Origin: Spirochaetaceae bacterium bin103
Lineage (GTDB): Bacteria > Spirochaetota > Spirochaetia > SZUA-6 > Bin103
NCBI GenBank assembly: GCA_002238925.1
Contig: MPNH01000051.1
Coordinates: forward strand, 1-38,062
Length of the DNA stretch: 38,062 nucleotides
Direction of reading: 5' to 3'
Shown: positions 1 through 8,286 of the stretch, in pieces
Numbering within the stretch: the first letter of the stretch is position 1
Layout of the letters: each line of letters starts with the position of its first letter
Notes under the pieces: generated by a model
What the model saw: the letters and a program-made list of their open reading frames with translations, nothing else
Told to the model about the DNA's origin: nothing
Database searches by the model: none
Position numbers and translations under genes: made by a program

Positions 1-356
1 CTCACCACGTCGAACATTGGGCCGACGGCGGCGCAACGAGGCTGCAGAATCTCGTTCTCGCGTGCCGATTCCATCACCGCGCGCTGCATGAAGGGGGCTT
101 TCGGGTGGTTCCGGGAAACGCGGATGGGCAGTTCCGGTTCCTGCGCCCGGACGGCGCGCCGTTGCCGGCGGAACCGCCGCTGCCGAGTTGGGCAGGTGCT
201 CCGCTGGCGCCGACCGACGCGCGGCTGGCGGCGGCCGGCATCAGCATCGGCCCCCACACCGCCACCCCCGACTGGTACGGAGAGTCGCTGGATCTGACGG
301 CGGCGCTCGACGTGCTGTGGGAGCCGCCGGCTGCCGCCGCGCGCGAGAGTTCCTGA
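1..356 (+). CDS. HNH endonuclease, C-terminal part (5' end outside window)
   Basis: Open from the window edge in the frame whose first full codon is at base 3, to a TGA at 354-356, so only the last 117 residues are seen. The fragment begins with HHVEHWADGG, then NLVLACRFHHRALHEGGF. This is the His-Asn-His metal-finger pattern at the C-terminus of HNH nucleases of the type often fused to DUF222. The His pair, the central Asn and the distal HH..H are all present. After the motif comes a Pro/Ala-rich tail of about 80 residues that ends in ARESS. Proteins of this class are putative DNA nucleases, often found as selfish or repeat-associated genes; the role here is unknown. Whether an upstream DUF222 domain exists cannot be seen. 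Confidence 0.8.
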   Translation, partial: HHVEHWADGGATRLQNLVLACRFHHRALHEGGFRVVPGNADGQFRFLRPDGAPLPAEPPLPSWAGAPLAPTDARLAAAGISIGPHTATPDWYGESLDLTAALDVLWEPPAAAARESS

Positions 357-540
357 CTGCGCCGCCGGCGCGCATTCGCCGGGGTAGATCCTCGATGTCA
401 AACTGAGCCGTCACCATGGCGTCGATGTCACGTTGGCGGCGCGTGCTGGCACCCCACCTTCCTGACCTATCGCATCGACAGCCGGCGCCGGTTCCGGATA
501 GTACCCGACCGCTGGCGGCCAGCCGTACTGCCTGGCGAGG

Positions 541-2085
541 TCAAATGAGGAGGGTGGGGTGAAGGTTGGCGATGTCGGGGTCGGCCGGGAACCAGGGGCG
601 CTGCAGGTTGCGGAACGGGACGTGGCGGACGGTGGCCGGGGTGGGGCCGGGGGTTTCCAGGATGTAGGTGGCGGCGGCGAGGGGTGAGTAGGACAGGTGG
701 TAGTTCATCGGATTCTTGGCGACGATGAACTTGGCCGCGGCCGGGTCGAGGCCGACGCTGCGGAACTGCTCGTCGTCCCATTCGTAGGTGGCGTGGGTGG
801 TCAGCAGGATGCGAATGCTGCCGGCGTCTCCGCGGGAGAGGACTTCCAATACGGCGGTGGGGCCCATTTCGCCCTGCAGGCCGTCCCAGATGCCGCCGCG
901 GTAGCGGAAGCCGCCGTCGCTGAGGCGCAGCACGCGGCCGCTCACGGTGGCCGGCTTGCCCCACTGCGGGTCGAGGCGGTGGCCGACCGCGACGGTGACC
1001 GTGTTGCCGGTACCGGCGTCGTGGCAGGCACGCGCGGCGGCGGGGTCCACCACCGGCACCAGGGCGGGGCCGGGCAGGGCGGCGTCAAGCAGCGCCTTGA
1101 GCGCAGCCGCACTGTCGCCGGACGCACCGCCGCCGCAGCAGTCGGCGGTCTCCACCAGCAGCACGGTGCCTTCCACCTGCAGCCCGGCCGCCACCGCCTG
1201 CTCGGGCGTGCGCACCTCCGGCTCCAACTCGGCGCGTCGGCGCCAGTACTCCTTGGCCAGCGGCGTGGCGAGCCGGGCTGCTCGCTCGGGGTCGCCGTCG
1301 GTGACCACCAGCGCGCCGCTGCCCATGTCGGGCAGGTCGAGGTAGGGGTGGACCAGGAACATGCTGGTGGACAGCACTCCGGCTTCTGCCTCCAGCGCCT
1401 TGGCACGGCGCATCAGGTCGGCGAACGGGCCGGCGCCGTCGGTGGAGCCATTGATGGCGCCGGTCACCACCGGCACCTTGGCCATTGCCATGGTGGGGCG
1501 GCAACGCCCGGCCACGGTGTCGGCAAGCAGCCGGGCGGCGCGCTGCCCGGTGGTGACGGCGTCGCGGTGCGGGTAGGTCTCCCAGGCGAGCAAGGCGTCG
1601 GCGCCGGCGACCATCGCGGCGGTGACGTGCGCGTGCAGATCGAGGCTGGCCACCACCGGCGTGTCCGCTCCCACCAGTTCGCGCACCGCGCCGATCAGGT
1701 CGCCCTCCGGGTCGCCAACGTGTTCGGCGGCGGCGGCGCCATGCAGAGGCAGCAGCACGCCGTCCACCGGGAGCGCCGCCCGCAGCCGCGCCAGGAGTTC
1801 GCCCTTCAGCACCTTGTAGGTGTCCCTGGTAATCGGGCCGCCGGGGCAGGTGCTGGCATACAGCAGCGGCACCGGCGTGAGGCGCCGCTCCCGCAGCACT
1901 TGCAGCATGCCTGCCACCGCTCCGGTGGCGCTGGCCAGCAGCTCGTCGCCGCGGAGCAGTTCGAAGCGTTCGAACCAGGAGCGGTCGATCGGCGCACCGC
2001 CGAGGTGGTTGCACTCGGTAAAGATCGCGCCGATCGCCACTCGCGGAGCTGGCGTGGCGTCGGGGGGCTGCGCCGCGGAGCTCAT
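541..2085 (-). CDS. M81 family metallopeptidase (MlrC-like)
   Basis: A protein of 514 residues from the ATG at 2085. The frame stays open to a GTG at 2205, but those 40 extra residues (Gln/Pro/Ala-rich) do not look like the family, which starts close to the GAIFTECNH segment. M81/MlrC proteins are zinc-type hydrolases; MlrC opens linear peptides from microcystin, although most relatives act on unknown substrates. Residues matching the reported MlrC active site are present with almost the same spacing: Glu24 (TECNH), His115 (PLHGA), Asp149 and His151 (SLDLHAH), His173 (YPHRD). The N-terminal DUF1485-like and C-terminal MlrC-like halves both appear complete. No signal peptide is evident, so it is probably cytoplasmic. 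It lies about 190 bp downstream of an esterase-like gene on the same strand, and the two may be co-transcribed. No strong ribosome-binding site is seen before 2085. Confidence 0.85.
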   Translation of the reverse strand: MSSAAQPPDATPAPRVAIGAIFTECNHLGGAPIDRSWFERFELLRGDELLASATGAVAGMLQVLRERRLTPVPLLYASTCPGGPITRDTYKVLKGELLARLRAALPVDGVLLPLHGAAAAEHVGDPEGDLIGAVRELVGADTPVVASLDLHAHVTAAMVAGADALLAWETYPHRDAVTTGQRAARLLADTVAGRCRPTMAMAKVPVVTGAINGSTDGAGPFADLMRRAKALEAEAGVLSTSMFLVHPYLDLPDMGSGALVVTDGDPERAARLATPLAKEYWRRRAELEPEVRTPEQAVAAGLQVEGTVLLVETADCCGGGASGDSAAALKALLDAALPGPALVPVVDPAAARACHDAGTGNTVTVAVGHRLDPQWGKPATVSGRVLRLSDGGFRYRGGIWDGLQGEMGPTAVLEVLSRGDAGSIRILLTTHATYEWDDEQFRSVGLDPAAAKFIVAKNPMNYHLSYSPLAAATYILETPGPTPATVRHVPFRNLQRPWFPADPDIANLHPTLLI

Positions 2086-2275
2086 TGGCGTGGATTGGGC
2101 GGCGGCTTGCGGTACCGCCTGCGCTTGCGGAACGGAATCTGTAGCAGGTCGACGAGAATGTCCAGCAGGTCCAACAACAGGCCGATTACGCTGCTCCTTG
2201 TGCACCCGGCTCGGGTGGCGTGCCTACGATAAACCGGAATCAGCATGCGCGTCGCGGCGCGGTCTGCGCGGTCGG

Positions 2276-3309
2276 TCAGAGGTGGCGGGCGAGGAAGTCG
2301 TAGGCCATTCGCCCGCTGATCTGGTGGCGGCCGTCGAATTCGTCGAGGGCGAGCGCGTCGCCGGCGCCGAATGCGCGCCACGCCGCCCCGCCGCGCGCAC
2401 CGCTGCGATCGGGAAATCCGTGTCGCGCCGGCCTGCCTCGATCAGGCAGGGGCGGGGAGCGATGAGGCCGGCGAAGTCGCTGAGCTCGCCGTGCGCCATC
2501 AGGCCGGGCACGTAGTTGCAGGTGCAGTGGTGGAACGTGAGGATGCTGTGCCGCCAGTCGCAGAAGTATCCCGAGATCACGCAGGCACGGATGCGCGCGT
2601 CGCAGGCGGTGGAGAAGTAGGCGTGCGCGCCGCCGCCCGAGATGCCCATCGCTCCCAGCCGCGCGATGTCCGCCTCCGGACGCGTGGCCAGGTAATCGAT
2701 CGCGCGCATGCCGTCCCACACCCGCAGGCCCATGGCCGAACCGCCCAGCATGATCGCGTAGGCGGTGGCGTTGTGGCAGGTGTCGGGCGCGCGGCCGGTG
2801 AATTCGCCGGCAAGCCCCGAGTAGTCGGCGCGCCGCTCGCCGAAGCAGCTTATCTCGGGCGCAACGACCACAAAGCCGCGCTCGGCGAGGGCGCAGCCGA
2901 AGTCCTTGTGGTAGCCGTCGGGCTGCCACCGCTCGGAGCCGTCCTCCCACAGCCCCACGATGTCGCGCACCCCGTAGCCGTGGCCGTGCAGGGCCAGCAC
3001 GCACGGCGCCGGCCCGTCGAGACCCTTCGGCACTAGCACCCAGACCGGCATGGTCGCATCGGGCCATGTGCGCAGCACGACGCGCTCCCGCACGTAGGAG
3101 CCGCGGTCCACGGTCTGTTCCAGTTCGGCCTCTACCGGCGGCGCCGGTCGATCCAGAAAGCCCAGGCTTCGGGCGAGTACGGGTGCGGCGTGCTCCTGCC
3201 ACGCGCGGGCGGCTTCGGCGCTGGTGGCGGTGAAGGCACAGTCATGCTCCGCACCGGCGTGCAGCGCGTCCAACAGCCGGAGCGGGTCGAATTCGGTGCG
3301 CTGCTCCAT
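2276..3309 (-). pseudogene. Alpha/beta hydrolase (acetyl-xylan-esterase/dienelactone-hydrolase-like), frameshifted near the C-terminus
   Basis: Starts at the ATG at 3309 (MEQRTEFDP). The first reading frame shows an alpha/beta hydrolase: HGHG oxyanion segment at residues 108-111, nucleophile elbow GISGGG with Ser224, and an Asp in EAGRRDTDFPI. After about base 2400 this frame turns into Arg/Ser/Pro-rich nonsense ending at 2224. A second minus frame then carries the expected end, AWRAFGAGDALALDEFDG, then RHQ and LARHL, with its stop at 2276. The catalytic His (in FDGRHQ) therefore sits in the other frame. The switch lies in a GC run at about 2381-2400, where one missing base would restore a protein of about 343 residues. 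This could be a real mutation or a sequencing error. Many relatives in this esterase group act on acetylated sugars or xenobiotic esters; the substrate is unknown. Confidence 0.7.
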
Positions 3310-3448
3310 GCCGCTACTGTGAGTTGGATACGGCTTGTTGGCAAGCAGTCGGCAGTGCTGCTCGTTGGCGTGGCGCAACGGGAATCGCTCACGCTCCGGC
3401 GTGTGGACCAGCGGGGCGGGGTTCGCTACCTTTCCCGGTACCGGACCG

Positions 3449-4786
3449 ATGGCTGCCATTACCCCTGTCGACCGCCCCGTCCAGCCCGCCGAGCGCTGGG
3501 AGCTGCTGACTCGCGGCACCCTGTTCGCGGTGCTGCCCGAGGAGGAACAGCGCCTGTTGCGCACGCTGCATGAGCGCTATCGGCTCACGGTGCAGGAGAT
3601 GCGGCAGTTGTGCGAGGCGGCGCGCGACCTGCAGATGTGGGGCGAGCCGCGCCTGGATGAGTGGTGGCGTAATGCCGAACGGCGCATGGCGGCGCCGGCC
3701 GGGGCTTCGCCGGTGAACGGGCACCAGGGTACCGTTCCGGTGCGCGCCCAAAAACAACGGCTCATCAAGAAGTTGCGGGAGCATCTCGGTGGCCTGCGGG
3801 GGACCGCTACCCAATACGGCGCAGCACCTTCGCCGGTGCCCGACCGGCCGGCGCTGCACGTGGTCTCGGAAACCTCGGGCGACGCGGTGTTCGGAGATTG
3901 CCCGGTGCGTTCGGAGCGCACCCTGTGCTGCAACCTGAAGACTATCGACGCGGTCAAGAACTGCGCGTTCGGGTGCAGCTACTGCACCATCCAGACCTTC
4001 TACGGCGACCGCGTGGCGATCGACGCCGACCTGGGCGCCAAGCTGCGTGCGCTGGAGCTTGAGCCGGGCCGCTTCTACCACATCGGCTCGGGACAGTCTT
4101 CCGACTCGCTGGTGTGGGGCAACCGCGGCGGCGTTCTCGACGAGATGTGCAGTTTCGCCCGCGAACACCCGGATGTATTGCTGGAGTTCAAGACCAAGTC
4201 GGCCAACGTCACCCATTTCCTAGACCCGGCGGGCGCCATTCCCGCCAACGTGGTGTGCAGCTGGTCGCTCAATACACCGCCGGTGATCGAGCACGAGGAG
4301 CACTTCACGGCGCCGCTGGAACAGCGTCTGCGTGCGGCGCGGCGGGTCGCCGACCGCGGCATCAAGGTGGCGTTCCACTTCCATCCGATGGTGCACTACG
4401 CCGGCTGGGAGCACGACTATCCGGAACTGGCGCAGCGCATCCTGGCGGAGTTTGCGCCCGACGAGGTGTCGTTCGTGTCGTTCGGGTCGGTCACCTTCAT
4501 CAAGCCGGTGATCAGAGAGATCCGCCGCCGGGGTGAGCCGACCCGCATCCTGCAAACCGACCTGGTGAAGGATCCGCACGGCAAGCTGACCTATCCGGAC
4601 GACCTCAAGGTGGCCATGTTCAGCACCATGTACCGCGTGCTGGCGCCGTGGCGGGAGCGGGTATTCATGTACCTGTGCATGGAGAAGCCGGCGATCTGGA
4701 ACCGCGCATTCGGCTGGCGGTTCGGCTCCAACGAGGAATTCGAACAGGCTTTCGCCGCCGGTACGCTGTACCGGAAGTCCGCCTGA
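3449..4786 (+). CDS. Spore photoproduct lyase-like radical SAM protein
   Basis: A protein of 445 residues from the ATG at 3449; the frame is open to 3335 but the extra residues are low-complexity and unlike the family. The CxxxCxxC motif (Cys172, Cys176, Cys179 in NCAFGCSYC) is the SPL-type radical SAM cluster site that binds a 4Fe-4S cluster and S-adenosylmethionine. After it come features expected of SplB-like proteins: a GSGQSSDSL stretch, the FKTKSANV strand, and SWSLNTP. In Bacillus, SplB repairs the thymine spore photoproduct. Relatives in non-spore-formers are common but uncharacterised, so a role in DNA photodamage repair is inference. The N-terminal 150 residues form a helical region not found in classical SplB. 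It is followed 19 bp later by a YbaK-type deacylase, probably in one transcript. Confidence 0.8.
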   Translation: MAAITPVDRPVQPAERWELLTRGTLFAVLPEEEQRLLRTLHERYRLTVQEMRQLCEAARDLQMWGEPRLDEWWRNAERRMAAPAGASPVNGHQGTVPVRAQKQRLIKKLREHLGGLRGTATQYGAAPSPVPDRPALHVVSETSGDAVFGDCPVRSERTLCCNLKTIDAVKNCAFGCSYCTIQTFYGDRVAIDADLGAKLRALELEPGRFYHIGSGQSSDSLVWGNRGGVLDEMCSFAREHPDVLLEFKTKSANVTHFLDPAGAIPANVVCSWSLNTPPVIEHEEHFTAPLEQRLRAARRVADRGIKVAFHFHPMVHYAGWEHDYPELAQRILAEFAPDEVSFVSFGSVTFIKPVIREIRRRGEPTRILQTDLVKDPHGKLTYPDDLKVAMFSTMYRVLAPWRERVFMYLCMEKPAIWNRAFGWRFGSNEEFEQAFAAGTLYRKSA

Positions 4787-4805
4787 GCGGCGCGGCGAGG
4801 GAACC

Positions 4806-5297
4806 GTGACCGAACCACAGGATACCGCCCACGCCCGCGTGCTGGCGCTGCTGCGCGAAGCGGGCATGGCGTTCACCGAACGCGAGCACGCCGCCGTACG
4901 CACTAGCGAGGAGGCGGCGGCAATTCGCGGCGCCCCGCTGCGCAGCGGGGCCAAGGCGCTGGTGCTGAAGGCCGCGGACCGGTTTCTGCTGGCGGTGCTG
5001 CCGGCGGACTGCTCACTCGACAGCAAGGCGCTGCGTGGCGTCGCGGGCACGCGCCGCATCCGGTTCGCCAACGGCGAGGAACTGCTGGCTCTGACCGGGC
5101 TCACCCCCGGCGCGGTGCCGCCGTTCGGCAGCCTGTTCGGCCTCGACACGATCTGCGATCCGAAGTTGGCCGAAAATCCGCATATCAACTTCAACGCCGG
5201 CAGCCACTGCCACTCGGTGCAGATGGCCTACGCCGACTTCGCGGCAATCGAGCACCCGCGGATGGCGGTGATCGCAAGCCGCGCCGACGCGATTTGA
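4806..5297 (+). CDS. YbaK/ProX-type aminoacyl-tRNA deacylase
   Basis: 163 residues from a GTG preceded by GGCGAGGGAACC. The whole length is a YbaK/aaRS-associated domain. It has the lysine-containing strand GAKALVLK (residues 48-55), LDSKALRGV, and the Gly-rich PPFGSLFGL loop, followed by NINFNAGS-like and HSVQMAYADF segments. Free-standing members hydrolyse mischarged tRNA such as Ala-tRNA(Pro) or Cys-tRNA(Pro) in the cytoplasm, acting in trans to correct prolyl-tRNA synthetase errors. Which substrate this one uses cannot be told from sequence. It sits 19 bp after the SPL-like gene and 77 bp before larE. The order could be one transcript, but there is no evident functional link. Confidence 0.85.
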   Translation: MTEPQDTAHARVLALLREAGMAFTEREHAAVRTSEEAAAIRGAPLRSGAKALVLKAADRFLLAVLPADCSLDSKALRGVAGTRRIRFANGEELLALTGLTPGAVPPFGSLFGLDTICDPKLAENPHINFNAGSHCHSVQMAYADFAAIEHPRMAVIASRADAI

Positions 5298-5374
5298 ACG
5301 GGGTTCGCGGTCGAGCGTCACGCCGACGGACTGAAGCGCGCCTGCCGCGCGACGTGGTATAACGGGAGCGACAC

Positions 5375-6181
5375 ATGCAGCAGAACGTGCAGCAGAAGAA
5401 ACACCGGCTGGAGGAGATCCTTGCCGACATGGGCAGCGTCGCCGTGGCACTGTCGGGCGGGGTGGACAGCGGTCTGGTGGCCAAGGTGGCCCACGGTTGC
5501 CTGGGCGACGCGGCGATCGCGGTGACCGCGGTTTCGCCGAGCCTTGCGTCGGACGAGCGCGACGCGGTGGCGTCGCTGGTGCAGCGCATCGGCATCCGGC
5601 ATGTGTTCCTGGACAGCCGCGAGACCGAGGATCCGCGCTACCAAGCGAACGCCCCGGATCGCTGTTACTTCTGCAAGACCAACGTGTACGACGTGCTCAC
5701 CGGGTACGCCGAGGGCGAGGGCTTCCGCTTCCTGGTCGACGGCACCAACGCCGACGATGTTGGCGATCACCGTCCGGGACGGCGCGCCGCCCACGAGCAG
5801 GGGGTGCGAAGCCCGCTCCAGGAAGCCGCAATGAGCAAGGCGGAGGTGCGCGCCATGGCGCGGGAGTTGGACCTGCCGATCTGGGACAAGCCGGCGGCGG
5901 CGTGCTTGGCCTCGCGCATCCCGTACGGCTCACGAGTGACCGACGAGAAACTCGGTCAGGTCGAGCGCGCCGAGGCGGTGCTGCGCGAACTTGGCATCCG
6001 GCAGTTGCGCGTGCGCCACCATGACCAAGTCGCCCGCCTGGAGGTGGAGCCGGATGCCGTCGCAACCGTCATGCAGCGCAGCGGCGAGATTGCCGAGCGC
6101 CTGAAGCGGCTCGGTTTCACCTACGTGACCCTGGACCTGGAAGGGTTCCGTTCCGGCAGCATGAATGAAGTTCTGTCGTGA
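5375..6181 (+). CDS. larE: LarE: ATP-dependent sacrificial sulfur transferase for the nickel-pincer cofactor
   Basis: 268 residues from an ATG with an upstream GGGAG. LarE adenylylates a carboxylate of the pyridinium dicarboxylate mononucleotide made by LarB and gives it a sulfur atom. The PP-loop SGGVDS is at residues 27-32, a CYFC pair at 97-100, and GTNADDVGDHRPG at about 123-135. The family Cys in PAAACLASR is Cys177, matching the sacrificial Cys176 of the Lactiplantibacillus enzyme, so this is a cysteine-sacrificing rather than an iron-sulfur type by that criterion. The length is normal. larB and larC follow immediately on the same strand, giving a full cofactor pathway in one operon. 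Confidence 0.93.
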   Translation: MQQNVQQKKHRLEEILADMGSVAVALSGGVDSGLVAKVAHGCLGDAAIAVTAVSPSLASDERDAVASLVQRIGIRHVFLDSRETEDPRYQANAPDRCYFCKTNVYDVLTGYAEGEGFRFLVDGTNADDVGDHRPGRRAAHEQGVRSPLQEAAMSKAEVRAMARELDLPIWDKPAAACLASRIPYGSRVTDEKLGQVERAEAVLRELGIRQLRVRHHDQVARLEVEPDAVATVMQRSGEIAERLKRLGFTYVTLDLEGFRSGSMNEVLS

Positions 6182-6211
6182 TCGAAGTTGTGGCATGAGC
6201 AAGGGGTTGTG

Positions 6212-7045
6212 GTGACCGAGGAGCCGCTGTCCGAGCTGCTCGCCGCAGTGCGCGATGGAGGTATCGAGGTCGAAGACGCGCTCGAGCGCCTGCGCGGCTT
6301 TCCGGTGGACGCCTCGGTGGCGGGGGCGCGCATCGACACTCACCGCAAGCTGCGCACCGGCGCCGCGGAGGTGGTGTTCTGCCCCGGCAAGACGCCCGAG
6401 CAGGTGGCCGCGATCCTCCGGCGCTTGCTCGACCATCATGGCCGCGCGCTCGGTACCCGCGCTACTCCCGAGTTGGCCCGGCAGGTGCGCGAGCGCCTTC
6501 CCGCCGCGGCATACGATCCCGTATCGCGTCTCATTACACTGGGCTGGCGGCAGGACCGCGATGGGCACGGTGAGCCCCAGACCGGCGCCGGCGTGATGGT
6601 GGTGACCGCGGGCACGTCCGACCTGCCGGTGGCCGAGGAGGCGGCGCAGACGCTGGAGTTCCTGGGCGGTCGCGTGGATCGCTGCTACGACGTCGGGGTG
6701 GCCGGATTGCATCGGCTGCTGGCGGTCCGTCCGCGGCTGGAGCGCGCGGCCGTGGTGATCTGCGTGGCCGGCATGGAGGGCGCGTTGACCAGCGTGGTAG
6801 GCGGCCTGCTGGCCGCGCCGGTGATTGGCGTGCCGACCAGCGTCGGCTACGGCGCCCACCTCGGCGGGGCGGCGCCGCTGCTGGCAATGCTGAACTCGTG
6901 CGCCGCCGGCGTGGCCGTGGTCAACATTGACAATGGCTTCGGGGCGGCGCTGATGGCGCACGCCATCATCCGCCAGGTCGACGCCGCCGGCGCCGGCTCG
7001 GTGCGGCCGCCGGATTCGGCAGAGGCGGCGTCGGAATCGTCATGA
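6212..7045 (+). CDS. larB: LarB: pyridinium-3,5-biscarboxylic acid mononucleotide synthase
   Basis: LarB carboxylates and hydrolyses nicotinic acid adenine dinucleotide, the first step in nickel-pincer cofactor synthesis. The GTG at 6212 is preferred because AAGGGG (6201-6206) lies five bases upstream; a TTG at 6188 would add eight residues. That gives 277 residues. The N-terminal part contains DTHRKLRTGAAEVVFCPGK. The C-terminal half is a PurE/AIR-carboxylase-like domain with TAGTSDLPVAEEA, VAGMEGAL, GVPTSVGYG and the Cys-containing LNSCAAGVAVVNIDNG (Cys230, the likely catalytic cysteine). It follows larE by 30 bp and overlaps larC by four bases (ATGA at 7042-7045), implying translational coupling. 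Confidence 0.93.
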   Translation: MTEEPLSELLAAVRDGGIEVEDALERLRGFPVDASVAGARIDTHRKLRTGAAEVVFCPGKTPEQVAAILRRLLDHHGRALGTRATPELARQVRERLPAAAYDPVSRLITLGWRQDRDGHGEPQTGAGVMVVTAGTSDLPVAEEAAQTLEFLGGRVDRCYDVGVAGLHRLLAVRPRLERAAVVICVAGMEGALTSVVGGLLAAPVIGVPTSVGYGAHLGGAAPLLAMLNSCAAGVAVVNIDNGFGAALMAHAIIRQVDAAGAGSVRPPDSAEAASESS

Positions 7046-8250
7046 CCGTCGCCTATATCGACTGCATCGCGGGGGTGAGCGGAGACATGTTGCTCGGCGC
7101 CCTGCTCGACGCCGGGGTAGCGGAATCGGAACTGCGTGCGCGGTTGCACGACCTTGCCTTGCCGGGGTTTGCGCTGACGGTGAGCAAGGTGCAGAAGGTG
7201 GGCATTGGCGCGGTCAAGGTCGACGTGCAGGTGACCGATCACGCCACCGAGCGGCACGTGCCGGCGATTATCGACCTGGTTGAGCGGAGCGCGGTTGCGG
7301 ACAACGTCAAGCGGCGCGCGGCAGCCATATTCCGGCGCCTCGGCGAGGTGGAAGCGGCGATTCACGGCACCACCCCGGAGCGCGTGCACCTGCATGAGCT
7401 GGGCGGCATCGACACCATCGTCGACGTGGTGGGCGTGCTGATCGGGTTCGACCTGCTGGGGGTGGACAAGGTGGTGTGCTCGCCGCTGCCGCTGGCGCGC
7501 GGGTTCGTGGACGCGGCACACGGGCGGATGCCGCTGCCGGCGCCGGCCACGGCGGCGCTGCTGGAAGGGGTACCGGTAACCGGCGCCGAGGTGACCGGCG
7601 AGTTGGTCACGCCCACCGGCGCGGCCCTGGTCACCGCGCTGGCCGCCGAGTTCGGCCCGCTGCCCACCATGGAGTTGGCCGCCACCGGCTACGGCGCCGG
7701 CAACGTGGACCGCGCTATCCCGAACGTGGTACGGCTGCTGGTAGGCCGCGCACCGGCGAGCGGCGCGGCAGTTGACGACGACGTGTCTGCCGAACCGCTG
7801 TACGTGGTCGAGACCAACATCGACGACATGAACCCGGAGTGGTACGACTATGTGAGCGCCGCGCTGTTCGCTGCCGGCGCCCGGGAGGTGTTCACGCAGC
7901 CGGCGGCGATGAAGAAAAACCGGCCCGCCACGTTGCTCAGCGTATTGTGCCGTCCGGACGACCGTGCTGTGCTGCGCCGCATCCTGTTCCGCGAGACCAC
8001 CACCATCGGCGTGCGCGAGTATCCGGTGCAGCGCTACGCCCTGCAGCGCGCGGCGGCAACCGTGGAGACCGGCTACGGGGCGGTCCGCGTCAAGATAGTG
8101 CAGGGCGCCGGCGTCGAGCGCCGCTGGACCCCGGAGTACGACGACTGCCGGCGCGCAGCCGAGGCCACCGGAATGCCGCTGCAGGAGGTGTACCGCCGCG
8201 CCCTGGAAGCCGCGCGCGACTTGTCGGCCGCGAGTTCCGCCACGCGTTGA
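7042..8250 (+). CDS. larC: LarC: nickel insertion protein for the pincer cofactor
   Basis: 402 residues starting at an ATG inside the end of larB. LarC is the CTP-dependent cyclometallase that inserts nickel into the dithiolated pincer ligand made by LarB and LarE. Family landmarks are the N-terminal DCIAGVSGDMLLGALLDAG, the HLHELGGIDTIVDVVG segment rich in metal ligands, and TNIDDMNPEWYDY in the second half. In Lactiplantibacillus the two halves are joined by programmed frameshifting; here they are encoded in one uninterrupted frame. No larA (lactate racemase) is visible downstream, since the next gene is on the other strand, so the enzyme that uses the cofactor must be encoded elsewhere. 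Confidence 0.93.
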   Translation: MTVAYIDCIAGVSGDMLLGALLDAGVAESELRARLHDLALPGFALTVSKVQKVGIGAVKVDVQVTDHATERHVPAIIDLVERSAVADNVKRRAAAIFRRLGEVEAAIHGTTPERVHLHELGGIDTIVDVVGVLIGFDLLGVDKVVCSPLPLARGFVDAAHGRMPLPAPATAALLEGVPVTGAEVTGELVTPTGAALVTALAAEFGPLPTMELAATGYGAGNVDRAIPNVVRLLVGRAPASGAAVDDDVSAEPLYVVETNIDDMNPEWYDYVSAALFAAGAREVFTQPAAMKKNRPATLLSVLCRPDDRAVLRRILFRETTTIGVREYPVQRYALQRAAATVETGYGAVRVKIVQGAGVERRWTPEYDDCRRAAEATGMPLQEVYRRALEAARDLSAASSATR

Positions 8251-8286
8251 CCGTCACGGCATGGTTCCGGAGCGTGCCGGGTGCGG

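Noticed and set aside
357..540. Possible small gene between the HNH and M81 genes
   Set aside because: Short frames are present but none has a ribosome-binding site or recognisable fold.
697..2232. Long plus-strand open frame opposite the M81 gene
   Set aside because: It is the mirror of the GC-rich minus-strand gene, rich in His/Gly/Arg/Gln with no recognisable domain; the M81 frame has clear family motifs.
8251..8286. Hairpin between larC and the epimerase gene as a bidirectional terminator
   Set aside because: A short imperfect stem (CGGCA with TGCCG) without a T-run on either strand; not convincing.
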